This document shows, piece after piece, positions 1 through 5,790 of a stretch of 5,905 nt of DNA. The first letter of the stretch is position 1; every line of letters starts with the position of its first letter. The stretch lies in assembly GCA_937951975.1 (NCBI GenBank), contig CALGAJ010000136.1, positions 1 to 5,905 on the forward strand, written 5' to 3'. Origin of the DNA: an uncultured Desulfotignum sp. (lineage in GTDB: Bacteria; Desulfobacterota; Desulfobacteria; Desulfobacterales; Desulfobacteraceae). A program made the translations under genes and the position numbers. The notes beneath the pieces are model-generated. The model searched no databases and had not been told where the DNA came from. It saw only the letters and a program-made list of their open reading frames with translations.

Positions 1-399
1 GAACAGGAACGGGTGTCCAAATCCTATATCGGACAGCTGGGTCATTTTCTGGAACCGCTGTTTGCACCCCTTGGGATCGGATGGCAGGCCGGTGTCGCCA
101 TCGTGACCGGTTTTGTGGCCAAAGAGGTGGTGGTGAGCACCATGGGAGTCCTTTACGGGGTGGGAGAAACCCAGGGACAGGCATTGACCACGGCGTTGAA
201 GCAATCGGGCATGACGATGCTGTCCGCATTGTCCATGATGGTGTTTGTGCTTTTGTATGTGCCCTGTTTTGCCACGGTGGTTGCAATTTACAGAGAAACT
301 TCTTTAAAATGGGCCTGTTTTAACGTAATCTATACCACGCTGGTTGCATGGACTCTGTCTTTTCTGGTATACCAGACAGGCATGCTGCTGCGTGGATGA
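1..399 (+). CDS. feoB: Ferrous iron transport protein B, C-terminal fragment (5' end outside window)
   Basis: The reading frame is open from base 1 and stops at TGA 397-399, giving the last 132 residues of a protein that begins upstream. FeoB is the inner-membrane Fe(II) importer with an N-terminal GTPase; only the C-terminal membrane part is visible here. Seen directly: the stretch FAPLGIGWQAGVAIVTGFVA (fragment residues 21-40) followed by KEVVVSTMGVLYGVG, the conserved FeoB Gate/nucleoside-recognition core. A second hydrophobic segment (about 73-97) carries the conserved YVPCFATVVAIYRE, whose Pro-Cys is typical of FeoB. A third membrane helix lies at about 104-126. The C terminus is short (QTGMLLRG) with no Cys-rich FeoC-like tail. 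The SH3 gene follows after 16 bases with no terminator between, so the two are probably co-transcribed. The GTG at 13-15 is an internal codon, not a start, because the frame and homology continue upstream of it. Confidence 0.93.
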   Translation, partial: EQERVSKSYIGQLGHFLEPLFAPLGIGWQAGVAIVTGFVAKEVVVSTMGVLYGVGETQGQALTTALKQSGMTMLSALSMMVFVLLYVPCFATVVAIYRETSLKWACFNVIYTTLVAWTLSFLVYQTGMLLRG

Positions 400-415
400 T
401 ATAAATGGAGGAACT

Positions 416-880
416 ATGAGAGAAAAAACAGTCATCTTACCATGGATATGCGCAGGGCTGATTGTGGTCATGGCATGGGTTTGCCCGGGACCGGAAAATG
501 CGTCCGCTGCCGAGAGACTGACGGTCAAAGCCAGTATTGCCAATATGCGTTCCGGTCCGGGGACCGGCCATGATGTCCTCTGGCAGGTGGAAAAATATCA
601 CCCCTTCATGGTGGTGGAAAAAAAAGATACCTGGGTCAAGATTAAGGATTTTGAAGGGGATATGGCATGGATTCATGAATCGCTTCTGACAACCGTGGAA
701 GGGGTGATCACCAACCGAACCAACTGCAATGTCCGGGCTGAACCCACAACGGACAGCCCTGTATTGTTTACGGTTGAAAGAGGGGTACCGTTCAAAGTGC
801 TCAAACGTCAGGGAGACTGGATACATATTGAGCATGCAGATGGTGAAAAAGGATGGATTTACCATACCCTTGTCTGGTAA
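416..880 (+). CDS. Secreted protein with two tandem bacterial SH3 domains
   Basis: This is a 154-residue protein starting at ATG 416, preceded by a strong Shine-Dalgarno GGAGG (407-411) 4 bases upstream. That makes this start preferable to the ATG at 344, which lies inside feoB. Residues 1-31 look like a Sec signal peptide: MREK, a hydrophobic core at about 6-23, then a likely cleavage after ASA (29-31). Cys12 and Cys23 lack a proper lipobox, so a lipoprotein is unlikely. The rest is two SH3b-like repeats, about 35-92 and 97-154. Each has an N-x-R-x-x-P motif (NMRSGPG at 43-49; NVRAEPT at 105-111), a central DTWVKI or GDWIHI strand (Trp73, Trp135) and a closing AWIHESLL or GWIYHTLVW (Trp85, Trp147). 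Bacterial SH3 domains usually bind peptidoglycan or other periplasmic partners; no catalytic domain is present. The function is therefore unassigned: a periplasmic binding module, likely in the same operon as feoB and the TPR gene. Confidence 0.9.
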   Translation: MREKTVILPWICAGLIVVMAWVCPGPENASAAERLTVKASIANMRSGPGTGHDVLWQVEKYHPFMVVEKKDTWVKIKDFEGDMAWIHESLLTTVEGVITNRTNCNVRAEPTTDSPVLFTVERGVPFKVLKRQGDWIHIEHADGEKGWIYHTLVW

Positions 881-920
881 TGGCATTGTTACTTATTTTT
901 TTACATACAGGTGAAAATCT

Positions 921-1628
921 ATGGCAGCACAGCGCGTATCCAATGAACGGAAAAAAGAGTTGAGGCAGCTGGATCCATTGCAGAGAAATATATTGAAAGC
1001 AATGGATTTTGCAAGATACTATAAAAAACAATTGTTGTATATTTCAGGTGCCGTGGTGGTGGTGGCCATTGTTTTTGCCGGGATTCTCACCAGTTTTAAA
1101 CGGTCTGAAGACAGCGCCTCCGATCAGGTGGCCAAAGCCATGTCCGCTTACAGGAATCTGGCCGAAGATCCTGATGCGGCTTATGCCGCAGTCAAGGACG
1201 ATTTCCAGAACGTGCTCACTGATTACGGCAACACGGATGCCGGGCGGATGGCCCTGGTCCGGTTCGCCGGTATCTGCATGGAAGCCGGACAGTATGATGA
1301 AGCTGAAAAATGGTTTGAAAAAGCATATGACGTGCTGGGTGACCAGGCGGGTCTGGGTAATTTTCTGCTGTCATCACTGGGCCATGTTCAACTGGCGAAA
1401 AACAATCCGGATGCGGCGGAATCTTATTTTCTGCGGATTGAAACCAATGAATCGGACCTGCTCAAAGATGAGGCCCGTTTTATACTGGCCAAAATCTATG
1501 AAACCCGCCGGGAAGATTCAAAAAGCCGGAAAATGTATGATTTGATCGCCCGGGAACATGGAAATTCCATTTATGCGGGTCTGGCCCAGAGCAGGGTGGA
1601 AACGGTTGCGGTTCAACAGGGCGGATGA
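921..1628 (+). CDS. Membrane-anchored tetratricopeptide repeat protein (YfgM-like)
   Basis: This is a 235-residue protein. ATG 921 has an AGGTGA ribosome site at 909-914, 6 bases upstream; stop TGA 1626-1628. The N terminus is a basic, cytoplasmic-looking segment (about 1-36, rich in Lys/Arg), followed by one membrane helix (about 37-56, containing GAVVVVAIVFAGIL). The remainder is a soluble alpha-helical domain, predicted to be periplasmic. TPR-like helix pairs are visible at about 111-138 (AGQYDEAEKWFEKAYDVL), 149-175 (AKNNPDAAESYFLRIE) and 185-212 (LAKIYETRREDSKSRKMYDL), with the usual small residues and a Tyr/Phe near each repeat's end. Length, topology and repeat layout match the YfgM/TPR_21-type family; E. 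coli YfgM associates with the SecYEG translocon and periplasmic chaperones. Assigning that precise role here would be inference. It lies 40 bases after the SH3 gene and directly before a strong terminator, so it is the last gene of the left-hand unit. Confidence 0.88.
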   Translation: MAAQRVSNERKKELRQLDPLQRNILKAMDFARYYKKQLLYISGAVVVVAIVFAGILTSFKRSEDSASDQVAKAMSAYRNLAEDPDAAYAAVKDDFQNVLTDYGNTDAGRMALVRFAGICMEAGQYDEAEKWFEKAYDVLGDQAGLGNFLLSSLGHVQLAKNNPDAAESYFLRIETNESDLLKDEARFILAKIYETRREDSKSRKMYDLIAREHGNSIYAGLAQSRVETVAVQQGG

Positions 1629-1644
1629 AACAAAAAAACGGCGG

Positions 1645-1677
1645 ACCGCCGGCACCGGTAATGTCGGTGCCGGCGGT
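1645..1677. terminator. Bidirectional hairpin terminator between convergent genes
   Basis: A perfect 13-bp inverted repeat: arm ACCGCCGGCACCG (1645-1657), 7-base loop (1658-1664), arm CGGTGCCGGCGGT (1665-1677). It sits between the TPR gene stop (1628) and the response regulator stop (1683 on the opposite strand), exactly where a shared terminator is expected. For leftward transcription, a run of seven T (complement of A 1632-1638) follows about 6 bases beyond the stem. For rightward transcription the downstream side is only moderately T-rich (TTAGTTTCAG, then TATATTTAATTC). Termination is therefore probably more efficient for the kinase/regulator operon than for the feoB side. Confidence 0.85.
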
Positions 1678-1682
1678 TAGTT

Positions 1683-3068
1683 TCAGTCTATATTTAATTC
1701 TTTGTCCAGGTTGTATTTTTTTAGTTTCTGGTTTAATCCGCTTTTCCCAATGCCCAGAATTTCAGCCGCTTTTGTCTGAACATTTCCCGACAGGGTCATG
1801 GCCCGTATGATCATGCGTTTTTCCACCGCTGCAAGGGTTTCCACAAGTCCGACATTTTCGGGAATACCATCCAGATTCAGGGTGGTTTTCGATGTGTCCC
1901 GCATCCGGGGCGGCAGATCTGCCGGGGTGATCATTTCTTTGGATGCAAGGATCACGGACCGCTCAATCACATTTTCAAGTTCCCGGACATTGCCGTTCCA
2001 GGAATGATCGCACAGGATGCGGGCCGCCTCTTTGCTGATGCCTTTCACTTGAGTGACACTGCCGGATTCCCGGGTGAATTTTTCAATAAAATGGTTCATG
2101 AGCAGCGGGATGTCTTCCTGGCGTTCGCGCAATGGGGGGATGACCGCTTTGACCACATTCAATCGATAATACAGATCCTCCCTGAAACGGTTTTTTGCCA
2201 CTTGGTCTTCAAGGGTTTTGTTGGTGGCGGCAATGAGACGGAAATCCACGGGAATCGGAGTGGTGCCGCCTACCCGTTCAATGGTTTTTTCCTGAAGAAC
2301 CCGTAACAGTTTCACCTGAAGGGGCATGGACAGTTCCCCGATTTCATCCAGAAACAGGGTGCCTTTGTCCGCCATCTCAAACCGGCCTTTTTTCAGGGCG
2401 GACGCCCCGGTAAACGCCCCTTTTTCATGACCGAACAGCTCGCTTTCCAGCAAAGATTCCGCAAAGGCGGCGCAGTTGACCGCCACCATGGGCTGATCCT
2501 TGCGAAGACTGTTGTAATGAATGGAGCGGGCCACCATTTCCTTGCCCGTGCCGCTTTCTCCTTCAATCAGAACCGTGGCGTTGGTGGGCGCCACTTTCCG
2601 GATGATTTCATATAAATGCTGCATGGGCTTGCTTTTGCCGATGATATTGTCGAACTGATACCGGGTTTGAACCGCATCCCTGAGACGGGCATTTTCCTGG
2701 ACAATCCGGTACATGGAAATGGATTTGGCGATATGGGCGATCAGGGCTTCATTTTCAAACGGTTTGAGAATAAATGTATACGCGCCCTTCTGCATGGCTT
2801 CCACCGCTTTTTCAACACTGCCGAAAGCGGTCATGATGATGACCGGCAGATCCGGATTGATCTCCTTGATTTTTTCCAGCAGATCGATGCCGGTCATGCC
2901 CGGCATTTTGACATCGGTCAAAACCACATCGATGATCTGGGATTTCAAAAGATCCAGTGCCTCCATGCCGCTGGCGGCGGCGAAAGAATGGTATCCTTCC
3001 TCTTCAAGCACCTCACTTAAAATAAGACGATAATGTTTCTCATCATCAACAATCAATATGGTTTCCAT
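1683..3068 (-). CDS. Sigma-54-dependent response regulator, NtrC family (REC-AAA+-Fis HTH)
   Basis: This is a 461-residue activator in the classic three-domain order. The receiver domain (about 1-120) shows the acidic pocket DD at 8-9, the phospho-acceptor Asp52 in LTDVKMPG, Thr80 (MTA) and Lys102 (LKPF). The AAA+ sigma-54 interaction domain (about 141-370) has Walker A GESGTGKE (170-177), the sigma-54-contacting GAFTGA loop (217-222), Walker B GTLFLDEI (236-243), ATN (281-283), the arginine-finger region RFREDLYYRLNV (294-305) and sensor II GNVRELEN (359-366). A Fis-type helix-turn-helix closes the protein (about 411-456). All residues needed for ATP hydrolysis and sigma-54 contact are present. 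I chose ATG 3068 because METILIVDDE is the normal receiver start. A longer frame back to 3161 overlaps the kinase gene and adds 31 residues of no receiver character. An AGGAG site lies 10 bases upstream and overlaps the kinase stop codon region. It forms an operon with the kinase, its presumed phosphodonor. The target genes cannot be read from the sequence. Confidence 0.96.
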   Translation of the reverse strand: METILIVDDEKHYRLILSEVLEEEGYHSFAAASGMEALDLLKSQIIDVVLTDVKMPGMTGIDLLEKIKEINPDLPVIIMTAFGSVEKAVEAMQKGAYTFILKPFENEALIAHIAKSISMYRIVQENARLRDAVQTRYQFDNIIGKSKPMQHLYEIIRKVAPTNATVLIEGESGTGKEMVARSIHYNSLRKDQPMVAVNCAAFAESLLESELFGHEKGAFTGASALKKGRFEMADKGTLFLDEIGELSMPLQVKLLRVLQEKTIERVGGTTPIPVDFRLIAATNKTLEDQVAKNRFREDLYYRLNVVKAVIPPLRERQEDIPLLMNHFIEKFTRESGSVTQVKGISKEAARILCDHSWNGNVRELENVIERSVILASKEMITPADLPPRMRDTSKTTLNLDGIPENVGLVETLAAVEKRMIIRAMTLSGNVQTKAAEILGIGKSGLNQKLKKYNLDKELNID

Positions 3069-3083
3069 GGGGGGGATTCTCCT
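3069..3083 (-). promoter_or_regulatory. Response regulator ribosome-binding site with a C7 spacer
   Basis: Read on the - strand, the kinase stop TAG (3084-3082) is fused to the Shine-Dalgarno AGGAG (3083-3079). Then come AAT-type bases and a run of seven C (3075-3069) directly before the ATG. The SD-to-start distance is 10 bases, a little longer than optimal. The overlap of stop and ribosome site suggests translational coupling of regulator to kinase. Confidence 0.7.
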
Positions 3084-4506
3084 AAATCGGCAGCGCAATG
3101 TCAACCACGGCACCGGTGGGTTTGCCGTTGGATATGCGGATGGATCCGTTGTGGGCTTCAATGATGTTTTTTACAATACCCAGGCCCAGTCCGGTGCCGG
3201 TATCTTTGGTGGTGAAAAACGGGGTCCAGATTTTTTCAAGTGTGTCTTCATCAATTCCCGGACCGTTGTCTGTGAATGAAACAGATACATGCTGATCATC
3301 ATAATCAGTGACAATGGTGATGGAACCGTTTTTTCCCACGGCCTGGAAACAATTGAGCAGAATGTTCAGAAACGCCTGATAAAGCATATCCGGATCAGCG
3401 GGTACGCTGGGCAGATGATCGTGAAATGCTTTGTGAATGATGATTTCCTGATCCTGAATCTGGGGTTCCAGAAAGGACAGGTTTTTATTGATGATGTCAT
3501 TGATAGCACAGGGGCGTAAATCCGCCTGCCGGGGTCGGGCGAAATCCAGGAAATCGGTGATGATATTGTTGAGCCGCTGGGATTCTTCAATGATGATATC
3601 CGGAATCGTGGAGTGAACTTCCAGTTTGTGCATTTTCTTTTTCATCAGCTGGGCCGAGCTTTTGATAATGCCCAGAGGGTTTCTGATTTCATGGGAAACA
3701 CCGGCGGTCATTTCTCCGATGACGGACAGATGTTCAGCCTTGCGCAGCTTTTCTTCCAGGCGCAACCGCTCTTCAGCCCGTGCTTTAATGATGGTCTCCC
3801 CATGCTTGACCACAAACCGCAGCACAATGAACAAAAGACCCATGACGCCGGCACACGAGGCGACAATCATGCCCTGCAATCTGAAAACCTGCTGATAGTC
3901 ATGGGAGATATCCCGAACGATTTCAATCACACCGATCACTTCCTTATCCACGTTTCGGGAGAGCTGCATTTCCTGAACCAGCGGGGCAAACGTCACAATT
4001 TTGGTTTCTTCGGGAAACCAGAACAACAGTTCCAGAAAGCTGCCTTTTTGAATCAATTTGGATGTGGTTTCTTTCTGCATGGCCTGATCATACATCACAC
4101 CGCCGGCATTTTCTCTGCCGATCTGTTCTTTGTCAAAACTGTAGCCGATGATGTTGTCGGTTCCGTAAACATTGACCATTTCCACATGAAAACTGTGCAG
4201 CGTGGAAGTGATCACTGCATCCAGAAGCCGGCTCTGTTCGGGTTCCCGGAGTTTGATCTCTCCGTATTTGAACGCCACGGGTGCGGCAAATCTCAAAAAA
4301 ATCTGGTGATTCAGGTTTTCCACAAGCAATGAATTGTATTCTTTGCTTTTCTCCAGAAGCAGGTTTCTGACCCAGTGGGCATTGAGGCCGGCAATGAAGA
4401 CCGTTGCCGCCAGCATCACGATCAGGCTTGAGATGGTAAATGCTTTGACCAGAACGAACGGTCTTTCTTCCTGAAGATCGGGTGACTTTGGAAACGATTT
4501 ATTCAC
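3082..4506 (-). CDS. Membrane-bound sensor histidine kinase (NtrB-like catalytic core)
   Basis: This 474-residue kinase is the presumed partner of the downstream response regulator. The start is GTG 4506 with a modest AAGG (4516-4513) 6 bases upstream. The next Met (residue 31) would delete half of the first membrane helix. Two membrane helices (about 20-42 and 212-234) enclose an extracytoplasmic sensor of about 170 residues. Its last part (FAPLVQE, then GVIEIVRDIS, 173-201) resembles the closing strands of Cache-like sensors, although I cannot assign the fold firmly. No HAMP or PAS domain is evident: TM2 runs into a charged coiled-coil linker (about 236-258). The HisKA domain has the phospho-acceptor His272 in VSHEIRNPLG. 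The ATPase domain shows the N box NILLNCFQAV (381-390), G1 DNGPG (413-417), F box PFFTTK (429-434) and G2 GTGLGLGI (437-444). All catalytic motifs are intact. The regulator gene starts 13 bases after its stop. The sensed signal is unknown. Confidence 0.95.
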   Translation of the reverse strand: MNKSFPKSPDLQEERPFVLVKAFTISSLIVMLAATVFIAGLNAHWVRNLLLEKSKEYNSLLVENLNHQIFLRFAAPVAFKYGEIKLREPEQSRLLDAVITSTLHSFHVEMVNVYGTDNIIGYSFDKEQIGRENAGGVMYDQAMQKETTSKLIQKGSFLELLFWFPEETKIVTFAPLVQEMQLSRNVDKEVIGVIEIVRDISHDYQQVFRLQGMIVASCAGVMGLLFIVLRFVVKHGETIIKARAEERLRLEEKLRKAEHLSVIGEMTAGVSHEIRNPLGIIKSSAQLMKKKMHKLEVHSTIPDIIIEESQRLNNIITDFLDFARPRQADLRPCAINDIINKNLSFLEPQIQDQEIIIHKAFHDHLPSVPADPDMLYQAFLNILLNCFQAVGKNGSITIVTDYDDQHVSVSFTDNGPGIDEDTLEKIWTPFFTTKDTGTGLGLGIVKNIIEAHNGSIRISNGKPTGAVVDIALPI

Positions 4507-4556
4507 AAGGTGCCTTGAATTTTGTCAGTCATTTGAGAAATTTTTATTTTTTCAAT

Positions 4557-4584
4557 TTGACAAACCCATCGGGTTCTGTCTATT
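4557..4584 (+). promoter_or_regulatory. Candidate sigma-70-type promoter P1 for pilM
   Basis: A consensus -35 TTGACA (4557-4562) is followed, after 16 bases, by TCTATT (4579-4584; 4 of 6 to TATAAT). A transcript would start near 4591, leaving a leader of about 140 bases before pilM and crossing the dyad at 4600-4634. The spacer holds a small palindrome, AACCC-ATC-GGGTT (4563-4575). The prediction comes from sequence match only, in AT-rich DNA where chance matches are common. Confidence 0.45.
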
Positions 4585-4599
4585 TCAAGTGTATGAACT

Positions 4600-4634
4600 A
4601 TATGATATTACTTGACTTTCAAAAAATATCATAT
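4600..4634. repeat. 35-base concentric inverted repeat (candidate operator or leader hairpin)
   Basis: The outer arms are ATATGATATT (4600-4609) and AATATCATAT (4625-4634), a perfect 10-bp inverted repeat. Inside them, with the same centre at base 4617, lies a second inverted repeat TTGA-CTT-TCAA (4612-4622). Only two positions per side (4610-4611 opposite 4623-4624) fail to pair, so 14 of 16 positions match. The element lies immediately downstream of the kinase promoter -10 box and between the candidate + strand promoter and pilM. That placement suits a dimeric or tetrameric DNA-binding regulator, or a hairpin in either leader RNA. No T tract typical of a terminator follows the arm on the + strand. 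Confidence 0.6.
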
Positions 4635-4645
4635 CAGATTATAGA
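4617..4645 (+). promoter_or_regulatory. Alternative weak promoter P2 for pilM
   Basis: TTTCAA (4617-4622; 3 of 6 to TTGACA), a 17-base spacer, then TATAGA (4640-4645; 4 of 6). It is weaker than P1, but its -10 overlaps the -10 of the opposite-strand kinase promoter, giving a shared, partly symmetric element. It is also partly covered by the dyad at 4600-4634. This is an uncertain alternative to P1. Confidence 0.25.
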
Positions 4646-4666
4646 GAAAATAGTGCGGGTTATCAA
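4638..4666 (-). promoter_or_regulatory. Sigma-70-type promoter of the kinase/regulator operon
   Basis: On the - strand, TTGATA (4666-4661; 5 of 6 to consensus), an exact 17-base spacer and a perfect TATAAT (4643-4638). Transcription would start near 4631, inside the right arm of the dyad, leaving a leader of about 125 bases before the GTG at 4506. This is the best promoter match I found in the window and it points at the kinase gene. Confidence 0.7.
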
Positions 4667-4726
4667 CATAAAACAATGGAAAACCCTGAACGCCAAGGAA
4701 TGTGATTTGATCGGTAGAGAAACGGC

Positions 4727-4730
4727 AGGA
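4727..4730 (+). promoter_or_regulatory. Unusually close ribosome-binding site of pilM
   Basis: The only clear Shine-Dalgarno core before the pilM ATG is AGGA, separated from it by a single base. A weaker purine stretch GGTAGAGA (4713-4720) lies 11 bases upstream of the start. Translation initiation may therefore be inefficient. The GTG at codon 10 (4759) has AAAGG upstream, but starting there would cut into the first nucleotide-binding strand. Confidence 0.4.
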
Positions 4731-4731
4731 T

Positions 4732-5790
4732 ATGGGATTTAGCAGAAAAGGCCATCTTGTGGGGCTGGATATCGGATCTTCAACCATCAAGGCCGCTGAG
4801 ATCCAGATATCCAAAAAAAAGAAAACGCTCAAAAAATTCGGTATGATTTCAGTAAAACCCGGGGCTATCGTGGATGGGCGGATCAAGGATATGCCTGAAG
4901 TGGCCGATACCATTCAAACATTGTTCAAGTCATTGAAAATCAGGGAAAAAAAAGTTGCCATCTCCACCGGCGGGCAGTCGGTGGTGATCAAAACCATCAA
5001 TACCGCCCGCGTACCGGAAAAAGATCTGCAGCAAACCATTGTGGTCGAGGCGGAACAGTATATACCTTATGACATTGAAGATGCCAATATCGATTATCAG
5101 GTCATGGGGGAGAGTGAGTTTTCATCTGATCAGATCAATGTGCTGCTGGTGGCGGTGAAAAAAGATCTGGTGGCGGAGTACATGGCTTTGACAGCCATGG
5201 CGGGTCTTGATGCCAGCATTATCGACGTGGACACCTTTGCGCTGCAAAATATTTATGAAACTCTGCCTTATCTGGATCGGAAAGATCTGACCCTGCTGCT
5301 GGATGTGGGTGCCTCAAAAACGTCTTTGAATATCCTTAAAAACAATATTTCCATGATGATGCAGGATAACGGATCAGGAACCTTTCAGATCATTGAAGAG
5401 ATCTGTGCACGGTTTGACATGGATTTTGTGTCTGCCGAAGAAATTTTGCAGGCCCCGGTTTCAGCGGCCCCGGATCCGGAAATTATGACCGCCATTTTCC
5501 AGGAGGCGGCAGAGGTCTGGTGCGCCGAGATTTCAGATGTGGTTCATGCGTTTTTAAACAATGCCCCGGATGCCCGGATCACCAACATCGTGATCAGCGG
5601 CGGCGGTTCCTATATTCAACCGTTTCTGGACCGCCTGGAAACCCAACTGGATGCAAGGGTGTCTATCATCGAACCGTTTGCCGGGCTGGAACTGAATGAA
5701 AACCGGTTTCCGCCGGCATTTATATCCCAGGCAGGGCCCCGGGCGCCCATTGCTTTAGGACTTGCCCTGCGCCGGGTGGATGACAAATGA
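4732..5790 (+). CDS. pilM: Type IV pilus assembly ATPase-fold protein PilM
   Basis: This is a 352-residue, actin-like (FtsA-fold) cytoplasmic protein of the pilus alignment complex; PilM binds the N-terminal tail of PilN and links the pilus base to the cytoplasm. Visible motifs: phosphate-1 VGLDIGSSTIKAAEI (10-24), the SHS2-like region around VAISTGGQSVVIKTI (75-89) with the adjacent VEAEQYIPYDIED (105-117), phosphate-2 LLLDVGASKTSLNI (188-201), the adenosine motif NIVISGGGSYIQPF (285-298), and the closing PRAPIALGLALRRV typical of PilM (336-349). Length matches the family. ATG 4732 is the only start between the in-frame stop at 4708-4710 and the first motif, but its ribosome site is odd: AGGA (4727-4730) sits only 1 base before it. 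The stop TGA overlaps the pilN start (ATGA). The gene diverges from the kinase/regulator operon. Related secretion systems (GspL) use a similar fold, but a separate pilM followed by pilN favours type IV pili. Confidence 0.95.
   Translation: MGFSRKGHLVGLDIGSSTIKAAEIQISKKKKTLKKFGMISVKPGAIVDGRIKDMPEVADTIQTLFKSLKIREKKVAISTGGQSVVIKTINTARVPEKDLQQTIVVEAEQYIPYDIEDANIDYQVMGESEFSSDQINVLLVAVKKDLVAEYMALTAMAGLDASIIDVDTFALQNIYETLPYLDRKDLTLLLDVGASKTSLNILKNNISMMMQDNGSGTFQIIEEICARFDMDFVSAEEILQAPVSAAPDPEIMTAIFQEAAEVWCAEISDVVHAFLNNAPDARITNIVISGGGSYIQPFLDRLETQLDARVSIIEPFAGLELNENRFPPAFISQAGPRAPIALGLALRRVDDK

Noticed and set aside
862..902. Possible attenuator between the SH3 and TPR genes: CCATACC/GGTAATGG hairpin followed by a T7 run
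   Set aside because: The 7-bp stem has a bulge and lies largely inside the SH3 coding end. The T run is separated from it by about 12 bases, so it is weak as an intrinsic terminator.
2616..3020. Open frame of 134 codons on the + strand opposite the response regulator
   Set aside because: It lies entirely antisense to the receiver/AAA+ coding region, has no convincing ribosome site and no recognisable protein features.
3069..3161. Upstream extension of the response regulator by 31 residues
   Set aside because: It overlaps the kinase C terminus in another frame, has no receiver-like character, and a good ribosome site precedes the internal ATG.
3613..4332. Long open frame on the + strand, 239 codons, opposite the kinase gene
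   Set aside because: It is antisense to a complete histidine kinase with all motifs intact. The translated sequence is rich in His/Phe/Gln with no domain I recognise, as expected for a shadow frame.
4507..4731. Sigma-54 (-24/-12) promoter for pilM or the kinase
   Set aside because: I looked on both strands for TGGCAC-N5-TTGC; the closest, AGGCAC at 4515-4510 on the - strand, lacks the -12 GC and sits at the kinase start codon.
4593..4742. Small + strand open frame in the intergenic region (starting ATG 4593) running into the pilM start, considered as a leader peptide
   Set aside because: No ribosome site precedes the ATG, the composition is that of AT-rich non-coding DNA, and it overlaps the dyad and both promoters.
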